A stretch of DNA of 64,000 nucleotides from Methanoculleus sp. (lineage in GTDB: Archaea > Halobacteriota > Methanomicrobia > Methanomicrobiales > Methanoculleaceae): contig NZ_JAJGBK010000014.1 of NCBI RefSeq assembly GCF_020696975.1, positions 62,001-126,000 of the forward strand, read 5' to 3'. The notes below the pieces were generated by a model. It did no database searches and was not told where the DNA came from. It saw nothing but the letters and a program-made list of their open reading frames with translations. The position numbers were made by a program, and so were the translations under genes. Shown here piece after piece: positions 25,456 through 33,990 of the stretch; position 1 is the stretch's first letter, and each line of letters starts with the position of its first letter.

Positions 25456-25793
25456 TACTTCCGCGTAATCCTGAACTCTTTTTTGGACGGCGTCAACTGG
25501 GTAAGCAGGGCCTTTAACTGATCGTCAGTGATCCGCTGCCGGATCCTGCCGCTCTGGGCCAGCATCACCAGTTGCTGCTCGACCGCTTTCGCAAACTCAG
25601 GCCGGGTCAACTTGATGGTATTGAGCCTCTCCCTCGCATCAGGTTCGAGGATCTCCATGAGCATGACGCGGATCTGTGAGTCGATCTGCCGCTGGCGTTC
25701 CGCCTCCTCCTCGACTGCCTGTTGATCCATCGCCTGCCGTTGCATCTGTTCCATCTTCCGGCGGCGGAGTTCCGCGAGTTCGTCGTCTACCAT
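25455..25793 (-). CDS. PDCD5-family DNA-binding protein
   Basis: A 112-residue protein matching the archaeal PDCD5 (TFAR19) family. It has a charged, Gln-rich N-terminal helix (ELRRRKMEQMQRQAMDQQAVEEEA), a core three-helix bundle including EILEPDARERLNTIKLTRPEFAKAVE, and ITDDQLKALLTQL near the end. It is found next to S19e in most euryarchaea, as here (19 bp gap). Its role, often described as DNA binding or chaperone-related, is not settled. Confidence 0.9.
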   Translation of the reverse strand: MVDDELAELRRRKMEQMQRQAMDQQAVEEEAERQRQIDSQIRVMLMEILEPDARERLNTIKLTRPEFAKAVEQQLVMLAQSGRIRQRITDDQLKALLTQLTPSKKEFRITRK

Positions 25794-25812
25794 CAGTCAT
25801 GCCCCCGGTCGA

Positions 25813-26262
25813 TCAGTATTTGGCAATGCCAGGTGCGGTCTCGGCTACCTGAGCCTTCAGGCCGTTCGCGATGTTGTCGAGGAACGATCTCCCCGCCGCG
25901 GTGACCGTGCGCCCCTCGCTACCGTGGGAGACGTACCCGGCTGCCTCGAGCTGCTGGAAGACCTTCCGGACAATCGAGCCGCTTCCCTTCCGGAACTGCG
26001 AGGGTGCCGAGCCGCGGTCACGCTTGCCGCCATAGGCGGAGCGCATCCTCTGGGCTCCCACCGGGCCGTCGGTATAGATACGCCGGAATACTGCCGCCGC
26101 ACGCACGTACCACCAGTCGTCATTCTCGGGGGGCATCTCTTTGTGTACCCCCGTCTTTGCAAAATTCGCCCAGTCAGGGGGCTGAATCTGCGCGTTTTTC
26201 TTGAGTTCTTCTGCCACCTGCCGGATGAACAGTTCGGCAGGGATGTCGTATACAGTCGTCAT
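25813..26262 (-). CDS. rps19e: 30S ribosomal protein S19e
   Basis: A 149-residue protein. TTVYDIPAELFIRQVAEELK, KEMPPENDDWWYVRAAAVFRRIY, and RKGSGSIVRKVFQQLEAAGYV identify S19e, which binds the head of the small subunit and is needed for 16S maturation. It sits between the YhbY-domain protein and PDCD5. Confidence 0.96.
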   Translation of the reverse strand: MTTVYDIPAELFIRQVAEELKKNAQIQPPDWANFAKTGVHKEMPPENDDWWYVRAAAVFRRIYTDGPVGAQRMRSAYGGKRDRGSAPSQFRKGSGSIVRKVFQQLEAAGYVSHGSEGRTVTAAGRSFLDNIANGLKAQVAETAPGIAKY

Positions 26263-26313
26263 AGATGAACCTCACTATCGCTAACAGTCTTTACATATTC
26301 GTCCAGTGATGTT

Positions 26314-26574
26314 TTATATATTTCGAGAATCTCGCCCGGGAGATCGGCTTCGCCGCTCCGCGAGGACGAGGGTCCGCCCGCGGACCTCGACGAGCGTCGC
26401 ACCGGCCGATGCCGCTATCTCTTCGGGATCGACCTCGGTGTTCCGGAGCCACCTGACCTTGACAATCTTGCGGTCTTTCAACTGGCGCCGGATCTCGTCG
26501 ATCATGACATCTGTTATACCACGCTTCCCCACCCAGATGGTGGGCTTGAGATCCTGATATGACTCTCTGCTCAT
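26314..26574 (-). CDS. YhbY/CRM-domain RNA-binding protein
   Basis: An 86-residue protein consisting of a single CRS1/YhbY (CRM) domain. LKPTIWVGKRGITDVMIDEI includes the conserved VGKxG loop. It is followed by DRKIVKVRWLRNTEVDPEEIA and the terminal strand GATLVEVRGRTLVLAERR. Members bind pre-ribosomal particles or structured RNA. It starts 4 bp inside the RNase P protein gene, so the two are coupled, a usual archaeal pairing. Confidence 0.88.
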   Translation of the reverse strand: MSRESYQDLKPTIWVGKRGITDVMIDEIRRQLKDRKIVKVRWLRNTEVDPEEIAASAGATLVEVRGRTLVLAERRSRSPGRDSRNI

Positions 26575-26888
26575 TCTTGAGGCCTCCCGACCGGATACCG
26601 TGACCGGTGCCCGCAGGCAAGACAGGTGACAACCACGTTTCCGCGGTGGATCCTGACCCGGGCATTCGACCCCGGGACCAGGTACGCGCTGCACCGGCGA
26701 CAGAACCGGCGTTTCAGCGGCCGCTCTATCCGCACCCGGTGGCGCATGCCTATCTTTCGCGCGAGCGCAACACACCGGTTGCTCCAGGCGGGGTTCTCCG
26801 GGTAAAACTCCGCTGCACGCGCAAAGAGGAGAGCGATTCTCTCCCGGGCGAGCCTTCTGGAGCCCGATCTTCGTGTAGTATCTGCCAT
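26571..26888 (-). CDS. rnp4: RNase P protein component 4 (Rpp21 homologue)
   Basis: A 105-residue basic zinc-ribbon protein. An N-terminal helical half (RERIALLFARAAEF, NRCVALARKIGMRHRVRI) precedes a C-terminal ribbon with C-x2-C (RRFCRRCSAYLVPG) and C-x2-C (VVVTCLACGHRSRYPVG) pairs. This is archaeal Rpp21, a protein subunit of RNase P that matures tRNA 5' ends. It is the first gene of the minus-strand translation block running down to 16.3 kb. Confidence 0.93.
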   Translation of the reverse strand: MADTTRRSGSRRLARERIALLFARAAEFYPENPAWSNRCVALARKIGMRHRVRIERPLKRRFCRRCSAYLVPGSNARVRIHRGNVVVTCLACGHRSRYPVGRPQE

Positions 26889-26953
26889 GATCCGTTCCAG
26901 TAGCGGGTCTTGAGGTTGGAGGCGAGAGAATAAATAAGGATTTGATGGAGAGG

Positions 26954-27589
26954 TCAGCGGATCCGCACCCGGCGGCCGGCGACCTCCAGGCGGTCCTCGC
27001 AGAAGAGTTTTACGGCGAGAGGGAGGGCCTGGTGCTCCTCGGCGAGGATCCGCTCGGCGAGCGTCGACTCGTCGTCGTCAGGGAGGACCGGGACGCAGCG
27101 CTGGACGACGATAGGGCCGGTATCCGTCCCCTCGTCAACGAGGTGGACGGTGCATCCGGCAACCTTCACCCCGTACTCGATCGCCTGCCTCTGCGCGTGC
27201 AGGCCGGCAAATGCCGGGAGCAGGGCGGGATGAATGTTCATCATTCTCCCCGAGAACTCGTGGACGATCCCGGCGCCCAGGATCCGCATGTAGCCGGCGA
27301 GGACGAAGAGGTCCGCCCGGCAGCCGCGCATCGCTTCAAGGAGCGCCTCCTCGTAGGCAGCTTTCGTCGGGAACCGCGCATACTCGACGACCGTCGCCGG
27401 GATGCCGGCAGCCTTTGCCCGCTCTATCGCGTACGCCCCGGGGTTGTCGGTGACGAGGCCGACACAGACCGCGGGGATCTCCCCGGACGCGATGGCATCG
27501 ATCACTGCCTGAAAGTTCGATCCTCGCCCGGAGGCAAGCACTGCAATCCGTTTTCTGTTATTCGGTCTCTCTGGATCCATAGGTACCAT
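26954..27589 (-). CDS. purN: Phosphoribosylglycinamide formyltransferase PurN
   Basis: A 211-residue 10-formyltetrahydrofolate-dependent GAR transformylase. IAVLASGRGSNFQAVID is the phosphate-binding N-terminus. The catalytic Asn-His-Asp set fits MMNIHPALLPAFAGLHAQRQAI and HLVDEGTDTGPIVVQRCVPV. Purine biosynthesis, third step. I keep the start at 27589 because a GGAG lies shortly upstream, although an ATG three codons in is possible. It follows the CorC-like gene by 12 bp. Confidence 0.94.
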   Translation of the reverse strand: MVPMDPERPNNRKRIAVLASGRGSNFQAVIDAIASGEIPAVCVGLVTDNPGAYAIERAKAAGIPATVVEYARFPTKAAYEEALLEAMRGCRADLFVLAGYMRILGAGIVHEFSGRMMNIHPALLPAFAGLHAQRQAIEYGVKVAGCTVHLVDEGTDTGPIVVQRCVPVLPDDDESTLAERILAEEHQALPLAVKLFCEDRLEVAGRRVRIR

Positions 27590-27601
27590 TCTCCCGACTC
27601 C

Positions 27602-28882
27602 TTACCGGGGTTCTCCCGGTCCCGCGGGGTGAGCAACAATCAGTTTCACCTTGACGATCCGCCGCCCCCGCATCTGCATCACCACCAGGGTGATGTTGCT
27701 CTCCTCGATCTTGACCACCTCGCCGCGGCGGGGAATATGGCCCAGCCGGTCGATGACAAGGCCGCCGACACTCTCGTACGAGTCCGTCAGCGGAAGGTTG
27801 AGATCCAGATCCTCGTTGAGGTGCTCCACCCAGGCCCGTGCGTCGACCAGGTAGACACCGTCCTCGAGTTGCTGCACCTCAGGCTCCTCCTCGTCGAACT
27901 CGTCCATGATCTCGCCGACCAGTTCCTCGAGCATATCCTCGACCGTCACAATCCCGGCAAACGATCCGTACTCGTCGAGGACGACAGCCATGTGCTGCTT
28001 CTTTACCTGGAGCTCCTTTAAGAGTTCGTCGATCTTCTTGCTCTCGGGGACGAAGTAGGGTTCATACATCAGGTCCCGGATCGTCGCGCTCGTCTGCTGG
28101 CGAAAGACCGCTGAAAAGACGTCTTTCACGTTCAGGAGCCCGATGACGTTGTCGATATGCTCGTGGTAGATCGGGATCCGGGAGAACCCCGTCTCGTTGA
28201 AGGTGGCAAGCGCGCTCTCAAGCGTGCCGGCATCCTCAATCATGATGACGTCGACACGCGGGGTCATCACCTCGCGAACCGTCGTGTCCCCGAAACGCAG
28301 AACGGAGTAGAGCATGTCCCGCTCCTCCTCCTCGATCGTCCCTTCCTCCTCGCCGACGTCAATCCAGCCCTTGATCTCCTCTTCGGTGACGACCGGCTCG
28401 GCGACACCGGGCCTGAAGGCGAACTGCTGCCTGATCCGGTCAGATACCCAGAGCACCGGGAAGAGCACCCTCGAGAAGAAGAGGATGGGCCGGGCGACAC
28501 GGAGCGCCAGATCCTCCATATGCCGCGAGGCATACATCTGCGGGCCGATCTCGCCGAAGACGAGCACCAGGACGGCCGCAACACCGATCGCCAGGGCGAT
28601 GCCGGGAACCCCATAGAGGGATATGCCGATCGCGGTTGCGAGCGATACTGCGGCCACATTGGCAATGGTGCTCCCGATCAGGGTGGTGATCTGGATGGCA
28701 TCGGTCGACCGCTTCAGCGTATCGAGAGCCTCCGCTCCCCTGCGGCCCTGGTTTAAGAGTGCATGGACTTTTGCCCGGGTGATCGAGACAAGGGCAACTT
28801 CGGAGCCTGAGAAGAAGCCCGAAAGGAACAAGCAGACAATAAAGAGAACAACTTCTATGGTGAGAATATCTACAACTACCAT
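27602..28882 (-). CDS. CNNM/CorC-type membrane protein (DUF21-CBS-CorC_HlyC)
   Basis: A 426-residue protein with the three-part hemolysin-family layout. A DUF21 transmembrane domain (about residues 1-190) includes LFLSGFFSGSEVALVSITRAK. A CBS pair follows: REVMTPRVDVIMI, FSRIPIYHEHIDNVIGLLNVKDV, HMAVVLDEYGSFAGIVTVED. The C-terminal CorC_HlyC domain contains GVYLVDARAWVEHLNEDL. Such proteins are Mg2+/divalent-cation transporters or regulators; the cargo is inferred. It may be cotranscribed with purN. Confidence 0.88.
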   Translation of the reverse strand: MVVVDILTIEVVLFIVCLFLSGFFSGSEVALVSITRAKVHALLNQGRRGAEALDTLKRSTDAIQITTLIGSTIANVAAVSLATAIGISLYGVPGIALAIGVAAVLVLVFGEIGPQMYASRHMEDLALRVARPILFFSRVLFPVLWVSDRIRQQFAFRPGVAEPVVTEEEIKGWIDVGEEEGTIEEEERDMLYSVLRFGDTTVREVMTPRVDVIMIEDAGTLESALATFNETGFSRIPIYHEHIDNVIGLLNVKDVFSAVFRQQTSATIRDLMYEPYFVPESKKIDELLKELQVKKQHMAVVLDEYGSFAGIVTVEDMLEELVGEIMDEFDEEEPEVQQLEDGVYLVDARAWVEHLNEDLDLNLPLTDSYESVGGLVIDRLGHIPRRGEVVKIEESNITLVVMQMRGRRIVKVKLIVAHPAGPGEPR

Positions 28883-28977
28883 TTACTCCACGCCGCATCG
28901 AGCGGCTGCATCCGGTATTGATTATTTGTTGAGGTTATATGGATTATGTTGCAGGCAGATGTTATAAAACCAGCGCT

Positions 28978-29802
28978 TCACGAGAATATCTTCTGTAACG
29001 TTTCCAATTCACGCGCGAGAAGCACAACCTTCTCTTCGGATGAGAGTGCCCCGGGAAAGACCATATCCTCGAGTTCCAGGGTGAGGTATCCGCCGTAACT
29101 TCGGTCGGCAAGTTCCTTAAGCACCTCCTGCGCAGAAGGACTGTCATGAATGGGGTGGTGGGGACGCCCGTTCCCGCCGAGTCCGCTGACGTGGACGTTT
29201 ACGATCCGTTCGATGCAGAGATCGATGAACCGGTCCACCTCGTCGCGGGAGGCCATCATGGCATGCCCCATATCGAGCGTGAACCAGAGCCACGGTTCCC
29301 GTTCGAGCACCTCGGCCGTATCCTCGGCCGTATAGAGCAGGGTATTGACCCGGGGCTCCAGGTTCTCGATAGCCACCTTCACCCGCGTCTCTTCTGCCGC
29401 CTCACGGAGCCGGGCGATGAAACCCTCAAACCGCCGGTAATCGTAGGCGCTCGGGTGCCGTTTCGCCGTCCGTCTCCCCGGGTGGACCGTGACGACGCCG
29501 GCACCCATCCGGTCGGCCATCTTTACCGCTTCGACGGCGTAATCGACGGATATCTCGGCGACCCGCGGGTTGATGGAGCAGGGGTTTAACTCAAGCGACG
29601 GGGCGTGGACGGTGATCGGCGAGAGTTCCGGGTGGTCGGCGATACACCCGACAAGTTCTTCTTCAGGAGCGCCGCGAAGCCAGAAATACGGGGTCTCGAC
29701 CCAGAACTCGATGCTGTCAAGCCCGGATTCGGCAACGTAGTCGAATATATGGTCGCAGGGGTACTCGTGGAAGAACATGGTCGAGACGGCGAAACGGCCC
29801 AT
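28978..29802 (-). CDS. Sugar phosphate isomerase/epimerase-like TIM barrel
   Basis: A 274-residue protein of the xylose isomerase-like (AP endonuclease 2) superfamily. MGRFAVSTMFFHEYP, DSIEFWVETPYFW, ITVHAPSLELNP, VVTVHPGRRT, VKVAIENLEPR, WFTLDMGHAMM, NVHVSGLGGNGRPHHPIHD and LTLELED give the barrel strands, with His, Glu and Asp residues placed as metal ligands. It could be an isomerase or an endonuclease IV-like enzyme; the former is more likely by length and motifs. The start is ATG 29800-29802. It is divergent from xseA by 36 bp. Confidence 0.8.
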   Translation of the reverse strand: MGRFAVSTMFFHEYPCDHIFDYVAESGLDSIEFWVETPYFWLRGAPEEELVGCIADHPELSPITVHAPSLELNPCSINPRVAEISVDYAVEAVKMADRMGAGVVTVHPGRRTAKRHPSAYDYRRFEGFIARLREAAEETRVKVAIENLEPRVNTLLYTAEDTAEVLEREPWLWFTLDMGHAMMASRDEVDRFIDLCIERIVNVHVSGLGGNGRPHHPIHDSPSAQEVLKELADRSYGGYLTLELEDMVFPGALSSEEKVVLLARELETLQKIFS

Positions 29803-29838
29803 AACACTACTTGATATAAACCATCGGTCTAATAGATT

Positions 29839-31089
29839 GTGATGATGCTCGGCGGTCATGCCACCGGTCCGGAACGGTTCGGGACCCCGGTCCTCGGGGT
29901 CTCGGAGGTCTCGGGGCTTATCTGCGACCTCCTGGACGATGCCCGCCTGCACGGGATCTGGGTGCGGGGGGAGGTGACGAACTACAAGGGCCACGCCTCC
30001 GGCCACCGCTACTTCTCACTCTCCGAGGGGACCGGACGGAGTTCCGCGCTGATCAACTGCGTCATGTGGCGCACGTACGCATCGGGGCTCGGTTTCGCGC
30101 CGAAAGACGGCATGGACGTTCTTGCCTTCGGGACCGTGGAGGTCTATGAGCCGCACGGGAGGTACCAGTTCATCGTCCGGGAGCTGCTCCCCGCGGGCAC
30201 CGGCGAGCGCCACCTCATGGTCGAGCGCTGGAAGCGGGAGCTTGATACCGAGGGGCTCTTTGCCCCGGAACGAAAGCGGCCTCTGCCCCTCTTCCCGCAC
30301 CGGATCGGCGTGGTCACCTCCCCGACCGGTGCGGCGCTCAAGGATATCCTCTCGGTCGTCTCCCGCCGGTACCCGGCCGAGGTGGTCCTCTCCCCGACGG
30401 CCGTCCAGGGCGAGGGGGCGCATGTCGAGATCGCGGAGGCGATCCGGCGGATCGACGGTCTCGTGGACGTGATCGTCGTCGGGCGCGGCGGGGGGAGTTT
30501 CGAGGACCTCTTCCCGTTCAACCACCCGGATGTAGTAAGGGCCGTCGCCGCGTGCAGAACACCGGTGATCAGCGCCGTCGGGCACGAGGTGGACACCGCC
30601 CTCTGCGACTTCGCCGCGGACCTCCGGGCCCCGACACCGTCCGCAGCGGCGGAACGCGCCGTCCCCGACCGGGCGGAGGTTCTCCGGGAGGTCGCCGGGT
30701 CCCGGGAGAGGATGGAAGCGCTCCTCCACAGCCGTCTTGCCGCCGCGCAGAGCGAGGTCGAGGACCTCCGGGGGCGGATGCATCCCCGGCGGCTCGCACG
30801 CCGCATTAACGAGCGGATGCAGCGCCTCGCCGAGCACGAGGAACTGCTCCGGCGGGCTGCGTTCGCCCGGGTGCAGAGGGAGCGGGCGGCGCTTGCGGAA
30901 GTCCGTGCAGGCCTCGCGGGACAGAACCCGCTCGCCGTTCTCGACCGGGGCTACTGTATCGTCGAGGCCGACGGGAGGATTGCACGGAGCGCCGCGAGCC
31001 TTGCGCCGGGCGAACGGGTGGTGCTCAGGATGAAGGGCGGACGGGTGAGAGCCGCTGTCGAGGAGATAACGTATGACAGAGACGTTTGA
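29839..31089 (+). CDS. xseA: Exodeoxyribonuclease VII large subunit
   Basis: A 416-residue XseA. An N-terminal OB fold (IWVRGEVTNYKGHASGHRYFSL) binds ssDNA. The catalytic domain has HRIGVVTSPTGAALKDIL, VIVVGRGGGSFEDLFPFN, and VISAVGHEVDTALCDFAADLRAPTPSAAAE. A long coiled-coil region (about 275-360) binds small subunits, and the tail has NPLAVLDRGYCIV. It overlaps xseB by 17 bp. Exonuclease VII is a bacterial enzyme that digests ssDNA from both ends; its presence in a methanogen suggests acquisition. Confidence 0.95.
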   Translation: MMMLGGHATGPERFGTPVLGVSEVSGLICDLLDDARLHGIWVRGEVTNYKGHASGHRYFSLSEGTGRSSALINCVMWRTYASGLGFAPKDGMDVLAFGTVEVYEPHGRYQFIVRELLPAGTGERHLMVERWKRELDTEGLFAPERKRPLPLFPHRIGVVTSPTGAALKDILSVVSRRYPAEVVLSPTAVQGEGAHVEIAEAIRRIDGLVDVIVVGRGGGSFEDLFPFNHPDVVRAVAACRTPVISAVGHEVDTALCDFAADLRAPTPSAAAERAVPDRAEVLREVAGSRERMEALLHSRLAAAQSEVEDLRGRMHPRRLARRINERMQRLAEHEELLRRAAFARVQRERAALAEVRAGLAGQNPLAVLDRGYCIVEADGRIARSAASLAPGERVVLRMKGGRVRAAVEEITYDRDV

Positions 31090-31258
31090 AGAGATGCTGG
31101 AAGAACTCAGGAAGATTGTCCGGAGACTGGAAGACGGGGAGACGAGCCTTGAAGAGAGCATCGCCATCTACGAGCGGGGTGCGCTCCTCGTGAAGCAGTG
31201 CGAGGACCTCCTCAGCTCGGCCGAGATGAAACTCACGGAACTCGGCCGCGACCGGTGA
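31073..31258 (+). CDS. xseB: Exodeoxyribonuclease VII small subunit
   Basis: A 61-residue XseB. TFEEMLEELRKIVRRLEDGETSLEESIAIYERGALLVKQCEDLL is the classic two-helix hairpin, including the E-x-G-x-x-x-L-E-E-S-x-x-x-Y-E-x-G motif. It is at the short end of the family range. It starts inside xseA and its last 26 bp overlap tail-to-tail with the histidine kinase gene. Confidence 0.93.
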   Translation: MTETFEEMLEELRKIVRRLEDGETSLEESIAIYERGALLVKQCEDLLSSAEMKLTELGRDR

Positions 31259-33185
31259 ACCGGTAGAACCCCGGCGGGATGCTGATCTCGAACCGCGCAC
31301 CCTTCCCGGCTTCACCGGTCTCCTGTATGGTGATATCGGTGATTGCAAGGATCTCCCGGGAAAGGAAGAGCCCGAACCCGGTCTTCCGTCCAAACCCCCG
31401 GGCAAACAGCCTCCCCTTCTCGGCATCGGGGATCCCGATGCCGTCGTCCTCGTAGACGACACGGACCCCCCGATCCGACTCCTCGGGATAGATACGTATC
31501 CGGGTGACGTTCCCCCCGTGCCGGAGCGAGTTGTCGACGAGGTTTGAAAACACCCGGACGATAAGGGGATCGGCATACACCTCCAGATCGTCCGCCTGCA
31601 CCTCGACGGAGACACCGCCCGGGTCGAGCCCCGCCATCGCTTCGTCGACGATCCGGGCGAGAGGCTGCCAGACCGGAGAGGCCACGCCGACGCCCTGGTA
31701 CTCCCTGGTGAAGGCCATGCAGCGCTCGATACCCTGGACGGCCTCCTCTTCTTTCCGGAAATACTCCTGCAACTCCGGGTCGTCCGTCTGCTCCCGGGAG
31801 AGAGCGAGGTATCCCGAGAGCACGTTGAGCAGGTTTAGGATGTCGTGCCGGGTCACGTCCGAGAGGAGGTTGAGTTTCCGGTTTGCGAGGAGGAGCGCCT
31901 CCCGGGCCATCCGCGCATCGGTGATGTCCCGGCCCACGGATTGATACTCGACGACGGATCCCTCGTCGTTGAAGAACGCCGTATCGGTCCACTGCTGCCA
32001 CCGGACCCCGCCTTCCGGCATGACGACCCGGTGTTCAACGGTCGATGCCGGGTGATCGGGGGTGAGGGAGGCGAGGTTCTGGCGGACCCGGGCCCGATCG
32101 TCGGCCAGGACGGTGGGGAGATGCCGTCGCCCGACGAGATCCTCGCAGGAGATGCCGATGCAGCGGCAGTAGGCGTCGTTTGCGAAGGTGATGGTGCCGT
32201 CGGGGAGCCAGCGGTAGATCAACTCGGTCTGGCTCTCCACGATCGCCCGGTACTCCTCTTCACTTCGCCGGAGGGCCTCCTCGGCATCGCGGCAGGCCGA
32301 GACGTCCTGGAGGTAGATGGAGATGCCGGTACGGGTGGGAACGGCACGCAGATCAAGGGTATGCTCCCTCCCGTGGAGAGTGAACCGGTACTCCCTCACA
32401 TCCGGCCGGCCGGTCTCCACGACCTCGCGGAGGAACCCGGCAACCTCGTCGGTCCGGAACTCAGGGAAGAGATCGTAGATGCTCGTTCCGACGCCCTCCT
32501 CTTCCGGGCGGCCCGAGAGGCGGGCGGCCGCCGGGTTCCAGAAGGTGACACAGCCGTCCGGGTCCAGGGCGAGGAAGGCGTCGCTGATGTTCTCGGCGAG
32601 TTCCCGGTAGCGCTCCTGGCTCTCCCTGAGGGACTCTTCAACCCCTGCCTGCCCCGCTTCCCGGAACACCCAGAGGAACTCGGCCGGGGCGCCGCCGGGA
32701 CCGCGCAAGGCCGCGACCGACGCCGCGGCCGGAACCGCGCTGCCGTCGGGCCGTCTGAGCAGAAACTCCTCTGCCGGAAGTTCCTCGCCACGAGCAAGGG
32801 CCGCAACTGCCGACCGGAAGGCCGGGAGGCTCTCCGGGTGGATGTGCGTATCAAGAGAGGAACCCTGCAGGCGCCCGGGAGAGAGATGGAAGAGGCTCCC
32901 TGCCTCCCGGTTCGCCTCCAGGATGACTCCCTCCGGGCCGGTGCAGATACACCCGGCCGGGAGGTGGAGAAATCGGTCGCGGTATCGCCGGTACTCAGCG
33001 TCAACGCTCCGGATGCCGGCAATCAGGGCGTCTACGAGGTCGTAGATCTCGGCAAGGTCCGACCTCTGCAGGAGCAGGGCCCCGCGGGGGTCTCCGACAG
33101 CACCCGCCCCGGGAGGGCGGAGACGACGGTCGAGGTCTTCCAGGTGTTCGAGGAGGTCTTCAAGCGCCGGGGCGAACTGTTGCAT
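31233..33185 (-). CDS. Cytoplasmic multi-PAS sensor histidine kinase
   Basis: A 650-residue protein with no membrane segment. A short N-terminal helical region is followed by three PAS domains (about 45-165, 190-305, 310-420; for example PEGVILEANREAGSLF, PDGCVTFWNPAAARLSGR, PDGTITFANDAYCRCIG). The phosphoacceptor region is TRHDILNLLNVLSGY (H447). The ATPase domain has FSNLVDNSLRHGG (N box), YEDDGIGIP (G1) and FGRKTGFGLFLSREI. This RHDxxN dimerisation motif is typical of methanogen kinases. No response regulator lies nearby. Confidence 0.9.
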   Translation of the reverse strand: MQQFAPALEDLLEHLEDLDRRLRPPGAGAVGDPRGALLLQRSDLAEIYDLVDALIAGIRSVDAEYRRYRDRFLHLPAGCICTGPEGVILEANREAGSLFHLSPGRLQGSSLDTHIHPESLPAFRSAVAALARGEELPAEEFLLRRPDGSAVPAAASVAALRGPGGAPAEFLWVFREAGQAGVEESLRESQERYRELAENISDAFLALDPDGCVTFWNPAAARLSGRPEEEGVGTSIYDLFPEFRTDEVAGFLREVVETGRPDVREYRFTLHGREHTLDLRAVPTRTGISIYLQDVSACRDAEEALRRSEEEYRAIVESQTELIYRWLPDGTITFANDAYCRCIGISCEDLVGRRHLPTVLADDRARVRQNLASLTPDHPASTVEHRVVMPEGGVRWQQWTDTAFFNDEGSVVEYQSVGRDITDARMAREALLLANRKLNLLSDVTRHDILNLLNVLSGYLALSREQTDDPELQEYFRKEEEAVQGIERCMAFTREYQGVGVASPVWQPLARIVDEAMAGLDPGGVSVEVQADDLEVYADPLIVRVFSNLVDNSLRHGGNVTRIRIYPEESDRGVRVVYEDDGIGIPDAEKGRLFARGFGRKTGFGLFLSREILAITDITIQETGEAGKGARFEISIPPGFYRFTGRGRVP

Positions 33186-33323
33186 ATCTCAACCCTTCCC
33201 CCGCACCGTGAATGCATAAACCTATCCCCGGCGGCATACCGGGGTGCAGGCGCGATCGGCGACCGGCCGTGATCGCGAACGCCATTCAAAACGCATATCC
33301 CGCAGAGCGGCGCACCATGCATC

Positions 33324-33512
33324 ATGCCAGACGAGAAGGCGTGGGCGATGATAACGGTCTTCGTTCTGGGCGTCGTCGCGGCCCTGGAATTCATCGGCAG
33401 AGCCCCGGTGGAAGTGATCCTGATCGTGGGGCTCTTTGCGATCGTCCTGCTCCTCGGGATCGGCGTCCTGGTGCTCTGCGATATCCGGGACGGCATACGG
33501 GACGCCCGGTGA
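33324..33512 (+). CDS. Small two-helix membrane protein
   Basis: A 62-residue protein. After a short MPDEKAW leader there are two hydrophobic helices (MITVFVLGVVAALEFIG and VILIVGLFAIVLLLGIGVLVL) separated by RAPVE and followed by the charged tail CDIRDGIRDAR. No family was recognised. The open frame is clean, hydrophobicity is well organised, and it fills an otherwise empty gap between divergent neighbours, so a real gene is likely but unproven. Confidence 0.5.
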   Translation: MPDEKAWAMITVFVLGVVAALEFIGRAPVEVILIVGLFAIVLLLGIGVLVLCDIRDGIRDAR

Positions 33513-33522
33513 CCGGGACCGC

Positions 33523-33957
33523 TCAGGAACCGTCGGGTATCTTCGCATCGAGTTCGACGACCAGGTCCTCTCCCCGCCGGAGCGCCTCGACGAACTCCCG
33601 GGGGAGGGTTGCCGCCACCCGGTCGGAGCGGACGCCCACGGTCCGGTCCGACACGAAGTCGCTGCGCCGCCAGACGAGGTCGGCGGGGTGGTCAAGGGTG
33701 AGCCCCGCGCTTCCCTTCGAGCGGACCTCGACGGTCTCGCCACCCGCGGTAAGACGGGTCGTGAGCACCGCCCGGTCGTCGGAGAGCAGCGCTTTGAGAC
33801 CGGGATCGAGGTCGGCAGCACCCTTGTCGGCGGCGACGCCGATGATGCAGTCGCCGGTCACGGTCAGCGTCTCGTCTTTTGTCACCTCAAACGTCGTCGG
33901 ATGGGTTGCCTGGACCAGCGGGTGCCCCCGCGCCCGCACGATATCCCTCGCCTTCAT
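33523..33957 (-). CDS. DUF371 family protein
   Basis: A 144-residue archaeal protein of the DUF371 family. The N-terminus RARGHPLVQATHPTTFEVTKDETLTVTGDCIIGVAADKGA is the conserved core. The region contains His, Asp and Cys residues that could bind a metal or nucleotide. The function is unknown. It starts at ATG 33955-33957, 33 bp from and divergent to the zinc-finger protein gene. Confidence 0.88.
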   Translation of the reverse strand: MKARDIVRARGHPLVQATHPTTFEVTKDETLTVTGDCIIGVAADKGAADLDPGLKALLSDDRAVLTTRLTAGGETVEVRSKGSAGLTLDHPADLVWRRSDFVSDRTVGVRSDRVAATLPREFVEALRRGEDLVVELDAKIPDGS

Positions 33958-33990
33958 GCTTAATTAGGAGAGGGACGCTATTGCTAATGA

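Noticed and set aside
33212-33967. Plus-strand frame of 251 residues over DUF371
   Set aside because: It spans a small membrane protein gene in another frame and the antisense of DUF371, with no motif of its own.
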